Assembly: GCF_022565475.1 (NCBI RefSeq)
Contig: NZ_JAIUMR010000014.1
Span: 1 to 64,000 of the forward strand
From: Aliidiomarina sp.
GTDB taxonomy: Bacteria; Pseudomonadota; Gammaproteobacteria; Enterobacterales; Alteromonadaceae
Direction: 5' to 3'
Length of the DNA: 64,000 nucleotides
Part shown: positions 9,029-19,200 of the stretch, piece by piece
Numbering within the stretch: position 1 is the stretch's first letter
How the letters are laid out: each line of letters begins with the position of its first letter
The notes under the pieces: model-generated
What the model saw: only the letters and a program-made list of their open reading frames with translations
Databases searched by the model: none
Told to the model about the DNA's origin: nothing
Position numbers and translations under genes: made by a program

Positions 9029-10060
9029 ATGGCGTGCAAAATGGAATTTTCGGAACAGTGGTTGGACGAAGAACTGATTGAACTTGAAAAGCAGATGACT
9101 ACTTTTTATAGTCAACTCAATTCATTGCAGAGAAAGATTGCCAGATGTGACGAATCGAGCAGTCGGAAAGCTGAGTTTTTACAGCGTATATGTGCGCTTA
9201 CTCCTCCGGATAAGTATTCTAAACTTTTAATTGATAAAGCGGTGACGCATAAGGTCCAAATTGAACGCCTATCTTCATTTAGATTACTTATGTCGATAGC
9301 TACCAAAAGACGACGTCTATCAGGTCACAAAGTTGAGTGGTTTTTGAACAACAAGAGATCAGCCCAAAAGTACGCTCAGCAAAAATTGGTTGATATACCG
9401 CATGTTTATCAGCAAGGTGTACCTTTATCAGATATACAATTTCGGCCTATGTCAGTCATCAAACCGTTGAGAGGAAAGTCCGCTATTGGAATTTTTCTAA
9501 TTCGGTCCGAAAAGGAAATATACGAAGTAAAATCGGGAGCCAAATTAGTCGGATTCAAAGCGCTAAGCGAAGTGCTTCAAGACTTCGTTAGAAATGGTAA
9601 GCTTAAAGCTGATTCATGGATTAACGAGGAGTTAATTGGAGACTTTCACAATGAAACATTTCAACCTGCTAGAGACCTGAAATTTTATTGTTTCTATGGA
9701 AAAGTCGCGATGATTCTTGAAGTTGACCGCACAGCGGGCAGTCGTTATTGTGAATGGCTTCCAGATGGAACTCTCGCCGACACAGAGCGTTACAAAGGGC
9801 GCTCATTTATTGGTCAAGGGTTCACTAAGGAGCAACTGCTTCAAGCGGAAGCGTTTAGTTTAACGATTCCGGTGCCATTTATTCGAATTGACTTCTTGGC
9901 CACAAAAGACCGATTTGTGTTCGGTGAATTCACACCACGACCAGGTCAATTTAATAGCTTTTCAGACGCGTTTGATCGCTATCTTGGCGAACATTACCTC
10001 GCAGCAGAAGCGCGTTTAAGTAAACATGCAGCCATTGAGTGGCTTGAGCGTATTACGTAA
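9029..10060 (+). CDS. ATP-grasp (TupA-like) enzyme
   Basis: A 343-residue protein. ATG 9029 is preferred to ATG 9020 because GAGGGA (9014-9019) ends 9 nt before it. The N-terminal 80 residues are helical and charged. ATP-grasp features follow: VIKPLRGKSAIG, EELIG near the middle, ARDLKFYCFYGKV, and the metal/ATP end motif FIRIDFL...FGEFTPRPGQF. TupA is known from teichuronopeptide synthesis in Bacillus, where it is thought to join amino acids to a polyuronic acid. Here the enzyme may attach an amino acid or similar group to the polysaccharide (inference). A second member of the family is at 30225-31343. Confidence 0.8.
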   Translation: MACKMEFSEQWLDEELIELEKQMTTFYSQLNSLQRKIARCDESSSRKAEFLQRICALTPPDKYSKLLIDKAVTHKVQIERLSSFRLLMSIATKRRRLSGHKVEWFLNNKRSAQKYAQQKLVDIPHVYQQGVPLSDIQFRPMSVIKPLRGKSAIGIFLIRSEKEIYEVKSGAKLVGFKALSEVLQDFVRNGKLKADSWINEELIGDFHNETFQPARDLKFYCFYGKVAMILEVDRTAGSRYCEWLPDGTLADTERYKGRSFIGQGFTKEQLLQAEAFSLTIPVPFIRIDFLATKDRFVFGEFTPRPGQFNSFSDAFDRYLGEHYLAAEARLSKHAAIEWLERIT

Positions 10061-10109
10061 GCTACACGATCTTCTTATTTACACGTTTGAACATTTTGGA
10101 AATTTATAA

Positions 10110-11195
10110 ATGCGGACTTATATAGTCACCGGCGGTGCCGGATTTATCGGCTCTGCAGTTGTACGAGAGCTGATAGACAATTCGAAGCATCGCGTAATTA
10201 ACGTTGATAAATTGACCTATGCGGGTAACTTGGATTCATTGAAAACGGTTGCTGACTCATCTCGTTATCAGTTTGTCCAAGCGGACATTTGCGATGCGGT
10301 TTCGATGGCCAAGGTGTTTGCTGATTATCAACCCGATGTTGTGATGCACCTCGCAGCTGAGAGTCATGTGGATCGCTCCATTGATGGTCCAGCGGAGTTT
10401 ATTCAAACCAATATTGTTGGCACTTATACATTACTCGAAGCCGCCCGAGCCTACTGGCAACAACTGTCGGCAGAAAAGAGAGAACGATTCCGTTTCCATC
10501 ATATTTCCACTGATGAAGTGTATGGTGACCTGCACGGCACGGATGACCTATTTACTGAAACTACACCGTATGCACCGAGCTCGCCTTATTCAGCGAGTAA
10601 AGCAAGTTCAGATCACTTAGTACGAGCATGGCAGCGCACTTATGGCTTACCCACCATTGTGACCAATTGCTCAAATAACTATGGCCCATTCCATTTTCCA
10701 GAAAAGCTCATTCCATTAATGATCTTAAATGCCTTAAACGGAAAACCGCTTCCGGTGTATGGTAACGGTCAACAGATTCGTGATTGGCTCTACGTGGAAG
10801 ATCATGCGCGGGCACTGATTCATGTAGCAAACACGGGTGCAGTTGGGGAAACCTACAATATTGGTGGTCATAACGAAAAGCAAAACATAGAGGTGGTCCG
10901 CACCATTTGCGCGTTATTGGAAGAACTGGCACCGAATAAACCTGAAGGTGTGGCGCGTTATGAGGATTTGATTACCTATGTCACCGATCGTCCAGGCCAT
11001 GACGTGCGTTACGCAATTGATGCGAGCAAGATTGCAGCCGAGTTAGGCTGGACACCACAAGAGAGTTTTGAAACTGGACTACGCAAAACCGTGCAATGGT
11101 ATTTGCACAATACGACGTGGTGGCAACGCGTTCTCGATGGCTCTTACCGTCAGGTTGAAGGTCGGGATGAAGAAGGGGCCATGGATGAACGATGA
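10110..11195 (+). CDS. rfbB: dTDP-glucose 4,6-dehydratase
   Basis: Converts dTDP-glucose to dTDP-4-keto-6-deoxyglucose. The 361 residues match the family. The Rossmann motif GGAGFIG is at residues 7-13; [11 protein letters not shown], the catalytic [16 protein letters not shown] (Tyr/Lys pair) and NNYGP are all present. The stop overlaps the ATG of a 57-codon ORF by ATGA, so translation is probably coupled. rfbD and rfbA follow, but no rfbC is present in the window. Confidence 0.96.
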   Translation: MRTYIVTGGAGFIGSAVVRELIDNSKHRVINVDKLTYAGNLDSLKTVADSSRYQFVQADICDAVSMAKVFADYQPDVVMHLAAESHVDRSIDGPAEFIQTNIVGTYTLLEAARAYWQQLSAEKRERFRFHHISTDEVYGDLHGTDDLFTETTPYAPSSPYSASKASSDHLVRAWQRTYGLPTIVTNCSNNYGPFHFPEKLIPLMILNALNGKPLPVYGNGQQIRDWLYVEDHARALIHVANTGAVGETYNIGGHNEKQNIEVVRTICALLEELAPNKPEGVARYEDLITYVTDRPGHDVRYAIDASKIAAELGWTPQESFETGLRKTVQWYLHNTTWWQRVLDGSYRQVEGRDEEGAMDER

Positions 11196-11365
11196 GCATC
11201 CACATCCGAACAGTGGCAGCTTTTTTGCACATGAAAAAGCACGAGGGACGAACGATTCGATTGGACGACGTACTGAAGTTGAGAATACTCGAAAACTGTC
11301 GTGATTCGAATCTGAGATTAGCGCAATTGCTGGAGCGGGACCTGTCGAAGCATGGATATTATTAA
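11192..11365 (+). CDS. Small protein between rfbB and rfbD (57 residues)
   Basis: This ORF starts in an ATGA overlap with the rfbB stop and runs 57 codons to TAA at 11363. The protein begins [19 protein letters not shown] and continues with a probable helix ([31 protein letters not shown]). It fills nearly all of the otherwise unexplained 200-bp gap before rfbD, which also supports it. No signal peptide, membrane segment or known domain is recognised. It may be a coupled small protein, or a chance ORF in a leader of rfbD. Confidence 0.5.
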   Translation: MSIHIRTVAAFLHMKKHEGRTIRLDDVLKLRILENCRDSNLRLAQLLERDLSKHGYY

Positions 11366-11393
11366 CGGAACACGAGCCGAAGCTACGGAAGGT

Positions 11394-12284
11394 ATGGAAC
11401 GCATAAAGATTTTCCTTACCGGCGGCAAGGGTCAGGTTGGCTTTGAATTGGCTCGGCATTTTAATTTGATTGGTGATGTCTATGCACCAACGCGCGCTGA
11501 ACTTGATTTAAGCGACCTGACCGCGGTTCAGGCTTATTTGGATGAAGTGCAGCCTTCACTGGTTTTAAATGCGGCGGCTTACACGGCGGTCGATCGAGCC
11601 GAAACCGACCAAACGGTATGCTGGCAGTTGAATGTGAAACTGCCGGAGTTGTTGGCGACCTATTGTCGTAATACTGACTCGGCATTCATTCATTTCTCGT
11701 CAGACTATGTGTATTCGGGCGCTGGCGAGCATTTTCGCCATGAGCACGAAAGTACGCAGCCGATCAACTTCTACGGTCGTTCGAAGTTGGCCGGTGACCA
11801 AGCCGTGGCCAAAGCGTCACGCGACAATATGTGGTACATTTTGCGAACGAGCTGGGTGTATAGCGCGCGCGGTAATAATTTTATGAAAACCATGCTAAGG
11901 CTTGGTGCCTCGAAACATGAATTAAACGTCGTAAATGATCAGATTGGTGCTCCGACGCCGGCGCGTTTACTCGCGTTGTCGGCACTTTTATTAACGGAGA
12001 ATATGGCCGACAGTGGCGTTTATCATGTTGCTCCGCGGGGCGAAACGTCTTGGCAGGGCTTTGCCCAAGAGATTTTCCGACAAGCGCTTGCCGCTGGGGT
12101 GCCGTTGGCGATTACGCCGGACAACGTGTTCGGCATTGCCAGTGAAGATTATCCGACTCCAGCACAGCGCCCACTGAACTCTCGATTAGACGTAAGCGCG
12201 CTCGAAAGCGCTGTGATGATTGACATGCCATCGTGGCAAAGCGAGCTGGCGTTAACATTGGCAGAATATTTGGACAAGCAATAG
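11394..12284 (+). CDS. rfbD: dTDP-4-dehydrorhamnose reductase
   Basis: Reduces the 4-keto group of a dTDP-deoxysugar with NAD(P)H. From ATG 11394 the protein is 296 residues, the usual family length, and begins just before the Rossmann motif TGGKGQVG. An upstream in-frame ATG at 11352 would overlap the small ORF and add 14 residues unlike the family, so it is less likely; the ribosome sites do not decide. Also seen: [20 protein letters not shown] and YGRSKLAGD (catalytic Tyr/Lys), and LRTSWVYS. Confidence 0.93.
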   Translation: MERIKIFLTGGKGQVGFELARHFNLIGDVYAPTRAELDLSDLTAVQAYLDEVQPSLVLNAAAYTAVDRAETDQTVCWQLNVKLPELLATYCRNTDSAFIHFSSDYVYSGAGEHFRHEHESTQPINFYGRSKLAGDQAVAKASRDNMWYILRTSWVYSARGNNFMKTMLRLGASKHELNVVNDQIGAPTPARLLALSALLLTENMADSGVYHVAPRGETSWQGFAQEIFRQALAAGVPLAITPDNVFGIASEDYPTPAQRPLNSRLDVSALESAVMIDMPSWQSELALTLAEYLDKQ

Positions 12285-12319
12285 CTGCGACAGATTTTGT
12301 CGCAACAAAAAGGCAGTGT

Positions 12320-13192
12320 ATGGCATATAAAGGTATTATTTTAGCAGGTGGATCCGGTACGCGTTTACATCCCATTACCCGTGGGGTGTCGAAGCAGCTG
12401 TTGCCCATTTACGACAAGCCGATGATTTATTATCCGATTTCTGTGCTGATGTTGGCGGGAATTCGCGAGATTTTAATCATTTCTACGCCGGACGATTTGC
12501 CGCAATACGAGAAGTTGTTAGGGGATGGTTCGGAACTAGGCCTGAAGTTTGAGTATGCTGTCCAACCGAGTCCCGACGGGCTGGCCCAAGCATTTTTAAT
12601 TGGTGAGTCATTTATTGGCGACTCGCCAGTGTGTTTGGTTTTAGGTGACAACATCTTCCATGGTCAACATTTCTCTGATCAGCTGAAGCGTGCCGCTTCG
12701 CGACAATCGGGTGCGACCGTGTTTGGTTATATGGTGAAAGATCCTGAGCGCTTTGGTGTGGTCGAGTTTGATGACAACTATCGAGCGTTGTCGATTGAAG
12801 AAAAACCGGCGAAACCACGGTCGAGTTACGCGGTCACTGGTCTTTATTTTTATGACAATGATGTGGTGAAAATTGCCAAACAAGTAAAGCCTTCTGCGCG
12901 TGGCGAGTTGGAAATTACGAGTGTCAACAATGCCTATCTAGAGCGTGGTGATTTGAATGTTGAGCGCCTTGGACGTGGCTTTGCTTGGCTTGACACGGGT
13001 ACTCACGATTCATTGCTCGAGGCCAGTGCGTACGTGCAAACGATAGAACATCGGCAAGGGTTGAAAGTCGCTTGTTTAGAAGAGATCAGCTGGAAGAATG
13101 GCTGGATTGATGATGCACAGCTGCTTGCTCATGGCGAGTCGCTGCAGAAGACGCAGTATGGTGAATATTTACTGGGCTTGTTGAAGAAGTAA
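12320..13192 (+). CDS. rfbA: Glucose-1-phosphate thymidylyltransferase
   Basis: Makes dTDP-glucose from dTTP and glucose 1-phosphate, the first step of the dTDP-sugar pathway. ATG 12320 (AGG about 7 nt upstream) gives 290 residues and places the nucleotide-binding [11 protein letters not shown] at the N-terminus as in Rml[28 protein letters not shown] and the [11 protein letters not shown] segment are characteristic. The TAATG junction with the next gene implies coupled translation. Confidence 0.96.
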   Translation: MAYKGIILAGGSGTRLHPITRGVSKQLLPIYDKPMIYYPISVLMLAGIREILIISTPDDLPQYEKLLGDGSELGLKFEYAVQPSPDGLAQAFLIGESFIGDSPVCLVLGDNIFHGQHFSDQLKRAASRQSGATVFGYMVKDPERFGVVEFDDNYRALSIEEKPAKPRSSYAVTGLYFYDNDVVKIAKQVKPSARGELEITSVNNAYLERGDLNVERLGRGFAWLDTGTHDSLLEASAYVQTIEHRQGLKVACLEEISWKNGWIDDAQLLAHGESLQKTQYGEYLLGLLKK

Positions 13193-15162
13193 TGTCATTT
13201 ATTCGAGAGTTTAGCGGCATACCCGTCTCCTTATCTGTGTCACCTTGGCGCGAGCGTGTGCTCACGGCACAGCATCATGCTGATCCAGTAATGCGCGAGG
13301 CACTGCTGAAGTCAGCTAAGGTTTATTTAGATCAGAGCTTTGAACAGCTGTGTAAGGTTGGGGCATGGCCACGAATTTTTATTTGGCACAACTATCCGTT
13401 GGAGATGTGCTTGGCGTCTGCGTTAACGGGCGATCCGCGCTATTACCAAAAAGCTTTTGCTGATCTTCATGCGTTAACACAGTTTGACGATCTCGGTTAC
13501 CACCTATTTAGCAAATATCCGCCACATGGCCCTGGGTTACTGGTGGTTGCCTTAGGTATTGTTTTACAAGCCTTTGGTGACGAACTGAGAGAGGATGATA
13601 CTGCGCTGTGTTATCGGTTGATGCAATCCTATTGTTTACGCATCGATGAGGACCGCCGCGCGTCTGCTTGGGGTGATAAGAAGCCTGCGCGACTCATGTG
13701 GAACCATTCCATTGTTGGCTACGCGGCTCTTTATTTTGGTGGCTTTAGTCGCTTGCAAAGCCAACTTGATTTGACACCGAATGAACTTGCACAAGCACAA
13801 CACTGGTATCAGGTTGGTCGGGAAAAGACGCAGGCGTTCATACTGTATGGGCTAACTGAGTGTGGTGTAAATCGGGAAGGTCTGTCGTACGCAGGCATGA
13901 CGTTAAAGGCAGTGATGCCGTGTGTATATCAAGAAGCACTGGCTAACGGTGAGCTGGATCGAACCTTGCTAGAGCGATTACACCGTTATACCGAATATGT
14001 CGCTTTTGAGGTGGTGCCGGAAGGCGCGACGCTTTGGAATTACAATGACTCTTACATGAACCCGTTGTTGGCACTGAATGGCTATTGGCTGGCGGCCGAA
14101 TTATCGGGACAACAAGCGATTGCCATGCCGGTGTGGCGGCAACTACTCGGTGACCTCGGTAATCAGTCTTATGGGGCGGACCCGAAGCAATGGCGCAGCA
14201 GTTTGTTCGAATCGGTGTTATTTGGTGCGCGCACCGACACCACGATGGCCGATTTAGCACTGCCAAATTCGCGATACTTTGCCGAGAAAGGCTACGTTGT
14301 GTATCGAGATTCTTGGCAGCCGAATGCGTTTGCATTCACGTTCTCGTGTGGCATGGGCGTGCAACGCATTCATCAGCAGTCGGATCATAATTCATTTACG
14401 CTCGCGTTAGACGGGCGACCAGTGATTATTGATACTGGGCCTTGCAATAAAAAGTTGGCCGATTCATTTTCACAAAGTGGTGCGCACCAAAGTATTTTGG
14501 TTGACGGTAAAGGCATGGCCTTATGTGGCGGTAGTGCTTCGACTTCTGGGGTTTTCAAAGCATACGCCGAAAACGACGTTTCCGTTTTTATGCGTGGCGA
14601 TGCGCGTAAAGCATACAACGCCGAAGATTATAATCCGGTGAAATCGGCGTCTCGCAGTATTTGGGTGTTGAAGACGAGTACTCCAGTGGTGGTTATTCGT
14701 GACTTTATGTCCTTAGGTGACGATCGAAAGCATGACTTTGAGTGGCTATTGCACACGCCGATGGCGCTTGATTTAGCCCAGCAAAATGCACAGCTCATTC
14801 AGTCGGATTGGCTTCGTAGTCGCTTCGTTTTAAACGATGTTGCGCAGCAAACGCCGGTTTTGAGTTTGCATTTCTTTACGCGTCGGCCGCGCAAGGCGCA
14901 TGGCGAGGTTCGCGAGAATCCAAAAGCTTATGACGACCAGTATGTGATCAATCATCGACGTTTGCGTTTTCCGGTGACGGCAAAATCCGGATTGTTCTGG
15001 GTCGTTTTATTGCCCGAGGAAAAAGGTTTACGTATTGAGTCCGTTGAGCATCGACAATATGACTCTGGTAAAGCTATGGTATTGACCTTGAATGACAAGG
15101 GTGAAGTGAAGCAGTTTGTGTTGCAAAATGGCCGACCTGCAAAACTACAATCAACACCATAA
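13192..15162 (+). CDS. Heparinase II/III-family protein, no signal peptide
   Basis: A 656-residue protein with an N-terminal alpha/alpha-toroid region (WHNYPLEMCLASALTGD; MWNHSIVGYAAL; LTECGVNREGLSYAGM) and a C-terminal heparinase II/III-like beta-sandwich (YVVYRDSW; HQQSDHNSFTLALDGRPVIIDTG). These enzymes usually cleave uronic-acid-containing polysaccharides by beta-elimination. No signal peptide or lipobox is visible, so a cytosolic place is predicted, unusual for a lyase of external glycans. It overlaps rfbA by one base. Such proteins do occur in capsule clusters and may trim or edit lipid-linked chains; this role is an inference. Confidence 0.85.
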   Translation: MSFIREFSGIPVSLSVSPWRERVLTAQHHADPVMREALLKSAKVYLDQSFEQLCKVGAWPRIFIWHNYPLEMCLASALTGDPRYYQKAFADLHALTQFDDLGYHLFSKYPPHGPGLLVVALGIVLQAFGDELREDDTALCYRLMQSYCLRIDEDRRASAWGDKKPARLMWNHSIVGYAALYFGGFSRLQSQLDLTPNELAQAQHWYQVGREKTQAFILYGLTECGVNREGLSYAGMTLKAVMPCVYQEALANGELDRTLLERLHRYTEYVAFEVVPEGATLWNYNDSYMNPLLALNGYWLAAELSGQQAIAMPVWRQLLGDLGNQSYGADPKQWRSSLFESVLFGARTDTTMADLALPNSRYFAEKGYVVYRDSWQPNAFAFTFSCGMGVQRIHQQSDHNSFTLALDGRPVIIDTGPCNKKLADSFSQSGAHQSILVDGKGMALCGGSASTSGVFKAYAENDVSVFMRGDARKAYNAEDYNPVKSASRSIWVLKTSTPVVVIRDFMSLGDDRKHDFEWLLHTPMALDLAQQNAQLIQSDWLRSRFVLNDVAQQTPVLSLHFFTRRPRKAHGEVRENPKAYDDQYVINHRRLRFPVTAKSGLFWVVLLPEEKGLRIESVEHRQYDSGKAMVLTLNDKGEVKQFVLQNGRPAKLQSTP

Positions 15163-15183
15163 TTCGAACTTGAGGACGCAGGG

Positions 15184-16209
15184 TTGAAAAAGGTAATACT
15201 GCACATTGGTACAGGGAAAACAGGCTCGACTGCATTGCAAGAGGGACTGTATTTTGCTCATAAAAATAATGCGCTTGGACCAGCGTGTTATCCGCGCCTG
15301 TTGGGTAAGCATCATCACAACGAGCTTTGTACGTTGGTCATGCCTCATGAGCGGATCCGCCGCGATATACGCTCACGTTTTCCCGAGGATAATCAGGACT
15401 ACCAGAATTATGTGGCCTCGGTACGCACTGCGTTTGTCAGCGAAATGGCTGAACACGATACCGTATTGCTTTCGGGCGAATATTTTTGTGGTTTTAATGC
15501 TCAAGAAGCACAAGAGTTTGTCAATATTTTACGGCAGTTAGGTTTTACTGAAATTCATACATTAGTGTATTTTCGGGAACCGGTTTCATTGTATTTGTCG
15601 CAAATTCAACAACGTTTGAAAGCGTCGTCGACGTTCAGTGACCCGCGAACCTTTCAGTTTGGTTATTTACGAATTCTTCAGCAATGGGAAGGGTTAACGG
15701 CAAGTTTGTCGGTGCGTGAATTTGATCGCCGTCGGCTCGTTGGTGGCGATATTGTCGATGACTTTTTAGCATTCGTCGAACAGGTTATTGGAACTCAATT
15801 GACGGTTCCGGCGCGACATCGTCGAGCTTCGAATGAATCGCTTTCGGCGGCGTCGATGGCTTTGTTGCAAGATTTCCGTCGGCAGTTTTATGCGGATCAC
15901 GACAATGTATTCGATCCGGCAACGGTTGCTTTGTTAAAACGTTTGCCTAAACTCGAGGCTGCGATTGGTTTACAGGCGCGTCCACAGTTATGTTCGACTG
16001 TGGCGCAATATATTCGTTATCGCCATCGTCAGCAAATGTCAGTACTGGCTGAACAGTATCATGTTCGTTGGTCGATCAGTGATGAGCCGGTGGAGTTGCA
16101 CGGTGATTACAATGATGTGCGCGACGTCGTTGATTATTCAGCGTCCGATGAGATGGCTTACAAGCGCCTGTGCTTGCAGTTTATTCACGCAAAGTTACCA
16201 AAAAAATGA
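15184..16209 (+). CDS. Sulfotransferase-like protein
   Basis: A 341-residue protein with the PAPS 5'-phosphosulfate loop HIGTGKTGSTALQ (7-19) and a later FREPVSLYLSQIQQR segment fitting the 3'-phosphate-binding motif. The start is TTG at 15184: TGAGGA (15171-15176) is 7 nt upstream and no ATG fits before the loop. It would transfer sulfate from PAPS (made by CysC in this window) to a sugar of the glycan. It sits between the heparinase-like gene and a large glycosyltransferase in the same direction, with gaps of 21 and 49 bp. Confidence 0.8.
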   Translation: MKKVILHIGTGKTGSTALQEGLYFAHKNNALGPACYPRLLGKHHHNELCTLVMPHERIRRDIRSRFPEDNQDYQNYVASVRTAFVSEMAEHDTVLLSGEYFCGFNAQEAQEFVNILRQLGFTEIHTLVYFREPVSLYLSQIQQRLKASSTFSDPRTFQFGYLRILQQWEGLTASLSVREFDRRRLVGGDIVDDFLAFVEQVIGTQLTVPARHRRASNESLSAASMALLQDFRRQFYADHDNVFDPATVALLKRLPKLEAAIGLQARPQLCSTVAQYIRYRHRQQMSVLAEQYHVRWSISDEPVELHGDYNDVRDVVDYSASDEMAYKRLCLQFIHAKLPKK

Positions 16210-16258
16210 TTTTATTCGAGCGGTCTAAAACGATAGTAAAAGAAAATAGGGTTGCATC

Positions 16259-19200
16259 ATGAGTGCGCAAACTTCATTGAATCAGATGGGCATTGGACGG
16301 CAGGCATTTTTGGCTGAAGAGTATCGTAGAGCCGCAGTTGCCTTCTTAAAAGCGTATCTTCATAACCCAGAACTTGAGGCGCATGTTCGTTTTAACTTTG
16401 ACTTAATTCAAGCCCGTGATCCGAGTATCGACTTCGATGCGCTGCGCGAGCGCGCGTTCGAAGCAACGACGGATCCTGTGCTACGTAAACGTTTGCGCCG
16501 GTTTTATGGTTTTGGACCGGTGTACAAAGGCTTTGAGACGTATCGTGAGAGTCGTTATGGCCAAAAACTGACAAGTTTGTTGGATAAACGCAACGACAAT
16601 GGTGCGTTGGAGCGATTTCACGACCGAAATGAACAACGGATCCTCGAGTTTTTGCATGATTTTGAAGGCCTCGATGATGCGTCTAGGCCTCTCATTTCAA
16701 TCATCATGCCAACCTACAACCGTGCCGAGATTGTGCGGGAAAGTATCGACAGCGCGCTTTCGCAAAGTTATGCGTATTTTGAATTGATTATTTGTGACGA
16801 TGGTAGTGAAGATGAGACCGAAGCGCTGATTGCGGCGATTGAAGATCCGCGAGTGACTTATGTTCGCCAGGACAATCAAGGTGCAGCAGCGGCTCGGAAT
16901 ACGGCGCTGCGACGGGCGAAAGGCGATATTATCGCGTATTTAGATTCTGATAATTATTGGCATCCTGCGTATCTCGAATTAGTTGTCGCTGCGTTCACAC
17001 AGATGCCTGGCCGCTCGACTATTTACTTTGACTTTATTGACTTTCATCTACGCAGGGACGGTTCTTTAAGTATTCGTTCCACTGAGCGCCCAGCCTTTAA
17101 CCACGAACAATTGATTGAGCGCCCGTTTATTGATTTAAACACTTTTGCTCATCGACGTGAGCTGTATGACCTTTTTGGTGGCTTTGATCAGGCCTTAATT
17201 CGACGTCAAGATTATGATTTAATTCTAAAATATACATGGCTGCGTGACCCCGTTCATGTCCCCATCAGTGCCGCACTTTACCAACGTAACGATGCTTTGG
17301 AGCAAATTACTCGTCTCCACGGCCGCGATCGCACTCCGGTTGATTTGATTAATCAAAAAATAAAGCGCTATTTTGCCGAAGGGTTACCTGCGGTGGGGGC
17401 GGTGCCGGTGCAAAAAGTGTCGATTATTGTTTGGGACCACTGCCGAAACCACTTTTCCAAGCCGTTTGCTGTGGCCGAGGCATTGTCGGAAACCTATGAG
17501 GTTGAGTTAATTGCCTTTGATTTCTTTGACGAGGGCGTTTTTGCTCCGTTAAAGGATGTTAAGCCAAACTTCACCACGAAATATTTTAAAGGCTCTGAGT
17601 TCCCAGATTTCTTTGCGGCAATGAAAGCGGCTGCTGAAGCCGTCACCGGCGACATCATGTATGTGGTGAAGCCACGTTTACCGAGCCTCGGGATCGCCAT
17701 GTTGGTTAATGCCACGCGGGCGATTCCTTATGTATTGGAAATTAATGATTTAGAAACGGTCGTTGGCTCGCCAACAACAAAAGATCTGCATGCGGATGTT
17801 GATCTTCGTGACGTACGACTGGACGAGCCGGAATTGCGCAACCCCTATTCTGAACGCTGGTCACAATTATTCGACCCATTGGCGCAAGCCAGTCCGATTA
17901 TCGTGACTCATAACCAAGGGCTTGATCGTCATTATGGTTCGAGCACCTTATATATGCGTAATTTGAAGGATGAGCGGGTCTATAACCCCGCGAACTATGA
18001 TCGCGCTGCGGTGAGACACGAGCTTGGGTTTTCTGCCGAGGATCGCGTGATTCTTTTCGGCGGCCTCATTCGCCGGCATAAAGGCATCTACGAATTGGTG
18101 GAATTGGTCGAGCGCCTTAACGATCCGCGCTATAAGTTACTTTTTGTCGGTTCACGTTTAACGCCAGACCAGAAAGCGCTTGCCGATCGCTTCGGCGACC
18201 GAATCGTGTTTTTACCACCGCAAGATCGCGAAGGTATGGCACGGATTAATTTGGCAGCCGACTTGGTCATTTTGTGGCTGAATCCAAATGTCGCAGCGAG
18301 TCATTATCAATTTCCGTATAAAGCGACCGATGCATTTGCAATGAATACACCAGTGATCGCGAATGATATTTCTGATTTGGGCGATCTCGGGCGGCAAGGT
18401 TACTTGCGTCTAGTGCCATTTGGGGATTGGCAACAGATGACCGAGTGTGTGCACGAGCTATTTGCCAACCCTGATGAAACGAGCGCAATGGCAGCCGCCG
18501 GACGGCGTTTGTATGAGCGTCAGTTTGGCTATCGTGCAGCGCGCGCGAACTTCTTGCTGGCTGCGTATCGGGCCAGTCAACAGAAACAAACGGTTTACCC
18601 CGTCGCGGAGCGATTTCGGCAGTGGTTCGATCGCTTTTACCAAACATTAACGGCAGCGCCAACGGCTTTTTTGCCGGTTGAACGCACCGCTAACTTTGAT
18701 CTGGTGCACAGTGACAGGGCGCTGCAAACCGAGGACTTTGGTCGTTTTGATGTCGATCAACATATCTACTTTGTTGAGCCGCATCAGTCGCGATTGCTGC
18801 AGCGATTCGGTGATGAAACGGTTGCCGTGGTGCTTCAAGGAACTCAGCCACAACGCGCACTTGATGCGGCGCGCTTATTTGTTAAGCGTGCGGATCATCC
18901 GATTGCTTGTTTCATTGTTTTGGCGGGTGAACGCGTCGCCGAAGACATGGAGCAAACGGTGACACAGTTGCGTGGCAAGTACGTCCTGCTCGCTGATGAG
19001 TGGTCATTTCCATGTCGAAATTGGCTGGAGTTCGGTCATGAGGGGCTGAAAGCCGATGCGAATCCCTTTATCTTTGCCAATACCGGTCAGCAATTTGACC
19101 CAAAAATAGCCGCTGATGTCGCCGAGTATGTGTTTGCGGAAACAGAGTTTTTACAGCAAGAGCTCGCTGCTGTTGCTGCGAAACTTGAGCCCAACAATGG

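Noticed and set aside
11068-11304. A 78-codon plus-strand frame across the end of rfbB
   Set aside because: Most of it is an rfbB shadow. The frame starting at 11192 in the ATGA overlap is better placed and explains the gap.
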